Source of the DNA: UBA6163 sp031411655
GTDB taxonomy: Bacteria > Planctomycetota > Planctomycetia > Pirellulales > Pirellulaceae
Reading direction: 5' to 3'
DNA: 64,000 nt
NCBI GenBank assembly: GCA_031411655.1
Contig: JANOBM010000264.1
Span: 10,432 to 74,431 of the forward strand
Shown: positions 62,770 through 64,000 of the stretch, piece by piece
How positions within the stretch are numbered: the first letter of the stretch is position 1
Layout: each line of letters starts with the position of its first letter
Notes under the pieces: generated by a model
Databases searched by the model: none
Told to the model about the DNA's origin: nothing
What the model saw: the letters and a program-made list of their open reading frames with translations, nothing else
Program-made: the position numbers and the translations under genes

Positions 62770-63820
62770 GACATGCCCTCCCGTTAACAAACGATCGCAC
62801 CGGGGCATTGTCGCAGGCTCGCAAAATGGCCTCACCATCAGCACCACTGCAAACCCAGGCCCGAGCATCCTTAATGCCCTCAGGCGGCGATATGACACGC
62901 ACCGGGACCACGCTTGCCAATGCCTCAGCCGTTCGCTCGGCACCGAGCAAACCAGGGCCATCACCGTCAGCCACGATCACCACATCAGACGGCCTCAATC
63001 GCTTGACCAATGCCGACAGCAGATCACGCCCACCACCGGCACTAGGGACACCAACGGCATCAACGCCTACTGACAACAGGGCCGCCGTATCGGTAGGCCC
63101 CTCGCAGACCAGGACACGCTCAGGCCGATCGATCGACAGCAGATCGATTGAATAGATCAGTCCAGCCCTCGAACCACGCACCGCCCATTTTCGGGCCGTT
63201 CTCGGGCATCGCAACCGAATACCGATCACCTCCCCAGCATCGTCACGCATAGGCCACGACGTAGCGTTATCAATCACCGACCAACCCACGCCCAGCCTAG
63301 CCAACGCCTCGGCAGGCAGTCCGAGCATATCGGCCGCCCTTGCAAGCCAGCCCGGTTTCAAGTTCCGATGCATAACCTCGGCCATCAATGCAAACTGACC
63401 ATCGGCCTCGGGCATCGGATGTATAGCAACCGGTTGAACCGAGGCCGCCACTTGCCAGGATCGATAACCAGGCAGCACGCCCAGCCAGCCCGACAACCAT
63501 TTCAACGCCTCTCTTGCATCGATACCGAGCCACCATCGAAGCGTAGCGATACCATCGCCGCACCTTGGCTCCGTTTTGCTGTGATGACAATTCCTACACA
63601 ATACGGCTCCCCGTTCGACCATATCAGGCAACGGGCAGAACCGATCACGACCACCGCACCGTGGGCAGGGCCGCCCATGACGACCGACCAACGCATCCGC
63701 AGGGATACCGGCAGCCGTCAGAATCTCGACCCATCGGCCCCGAGCCATCGTCATCAACTCAGACGCAGGGGTATACTTCTGATAGGACTGTTTTCGCTGG
63801 GGGTTGTAATGCTTACTCAT
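62762..63820 (-). CDS. Primase with zinc ribbon and Toprim domain
   Basis: A 352-residue DNA primase-like protein of mobile elements. The N-terminal zinc-ribbon motif CPRCGGRDRF pairs with CRNCHH. The Toprim domain has RVLVCEGPTDTAALLSVG with the catalytic Glu, and VVIVADGDGPGL with the Asp pair. An extra 100 residues of linker separate them. The ATG at 63820 has AAAGGGGG 6 bases upstream and overlaps the stop of the preceding gene (ATGAGTAA). With the DUF3987 protein it probably forms an element-specific replication module. Confidence 0.88.
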   Translation of the reverse strand: MSKHYNPQRKQSYQKYTPASELMTMARGRWVEILTAAGIPADALVGRHGRPCPRCGGRDRFCPLPDMVERGAVLCRNCHHSKTEPRCGDGIATLRWWLGIDAREALKWLSGWLGVLPGYRSWQVAASVQPVAIHPMPEADGQFALMAEVMHRNLKPGWLARAADMLGLPAEALARLGVGWSVIDNATSWPMRDDAGEVIGIRLRCPRTARKWAVRGSRAGLIYSIDLLSIDRPERVLVCEGPTDTAALLSVGVDAVGVPSAGGGRDLLSALVKRLRPSDVVIVADGDGPGLLGAERTAEALASVVPVRVISPPEGIKDARAWVCSGADGEAILRACDNAPVRSFVNGRACHE

Positions 63821-64000
63821 TGCAGCCCCCTTTGTCATTCCGGCCTAATACCGAGGCCCGATCATACCGACGCAAACGGCCAAACTTGAATGATGGGATT
63901 TCTCCCGATCGCGTACGACGCTCGACCGTGGCCACGGAACACCCAAGTAACTCAGCTACCGCATGGGCATCAATCAACGCCTCCGCATCGACTCGGCCCG
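63813..64000 (-). CDS. Excisionase/MerR-like helix-turn-helix protein, 5' end beyond window
   Basis: Only the last 61 codons are visible, the 5' end lying outside the window. The visible part reads as a small DNA-binding helix-turn-helix of the HTH_17/excisionase type: AELLGCSVATVERRTRSGEI followed by KFGRLRRYDRASV. Such proteins direct excision or repress element genes. The stop (TAA at 63813-63815) overlaps the primase start. The full length is unknown. Confidence 0.75.
   Translation of the reverse strand, partial: GRVDAEALIDAHAVAELLGCSVATVERRTRSGEIPSFKFGRLRRYDRASVLGRNDKGGCNE

Overview
The window reads as the chromosome of a planctomycete, most likely of the Pirellulaceae/Rhodopirellula type. 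This is an inference from gene content, not from a marker gene search. The supporting signs are a giant surface protein with the LEPR-XLL signature, many large secreted proteins of unknown function, arsenosugar-synthesis genes, a scattered flagellar operon that includes a MotE-like gene, a DUF2203 protein next to csrA, and moderate GC content. Genes lie on both strands in short operons, and Shine-Dalgarno sites are present at only some starts.

Layout: 81-6044 is an arsenic/arsenosugar cluster (TVP38-type membrane protein, mercuric-reductase-like flavoprotein, ArsM-like methyltransferase, ArsS-like radical SAM enzyme), followed by a small membrane protein and a small secreted protein. 6186-11228 holds a 1311-residue membrane-anchored coiled-coil protein with a serine-rich tail and a lipoprotein with an HEAAH motif. 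11260-14591 (minus) is a hydroxyproline-type operon: epimerase, D-amino-acid oxidoreductase, threonine aldolase. 14885-15874 is an NAD-dependent epimerase. 15956-22585 (minus) is a WD40 protein followed by a 1831-residue SdrD-like B-repeat/FG-GAP surface protein. 22827-25277 is yidC with a PDZ-like insert. 25487-34789 is a flagellar operon (FliG-like, fliH, fliI, fliJ, motE-like, fliK, flgD, flgE).

34990-46375 is mostly housekeeping: proS, an RNB ribonuclease, corA, a histone-deacetylase-family hydrolase, a glycosyltransferase, a HAD phosphatase, a DUF3754 membrane protein, then a minus-strand run aroF / methyltransferase / scpB. leuS (minus) and map (plus) diverge at about 49.5 kb. 50674-57357 has an outer-membrane-like protein, a TPR-glycosyltransferase, an unknown basic protein and a lutABC lactate-oxidation operon. 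57438-58705 has a DUF2203 gene and csrA around a 533-base intergenic region with marked RNA-like structure.

From 58901 to the window end an integrated mobile element sits in the 3' part of a tRNA-Glu gene. It carries a tyrosine integrase, a DUF4326 protein, a DUF3987 protein, a zinc-ribbon/Toprim primase and an excisionase-like helix-turn-helix gene cut by the window end. All are on the minus strand and the last four have overlapping start/stop codons. Its far end and cargo are outside the window. The most unusual points are: the integrase reading frame ends inside the tRNA anticodon, the hairpin region upstream of csrA, two FN3-like repeats inserted in FlgE, a PDZ-like domain in YidC, a possible ATC start for fliH, and a perfect 12-bp hairpin just upstream of the RNB ribonuclease. 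No CRISPR array or insertion sequence was seen.
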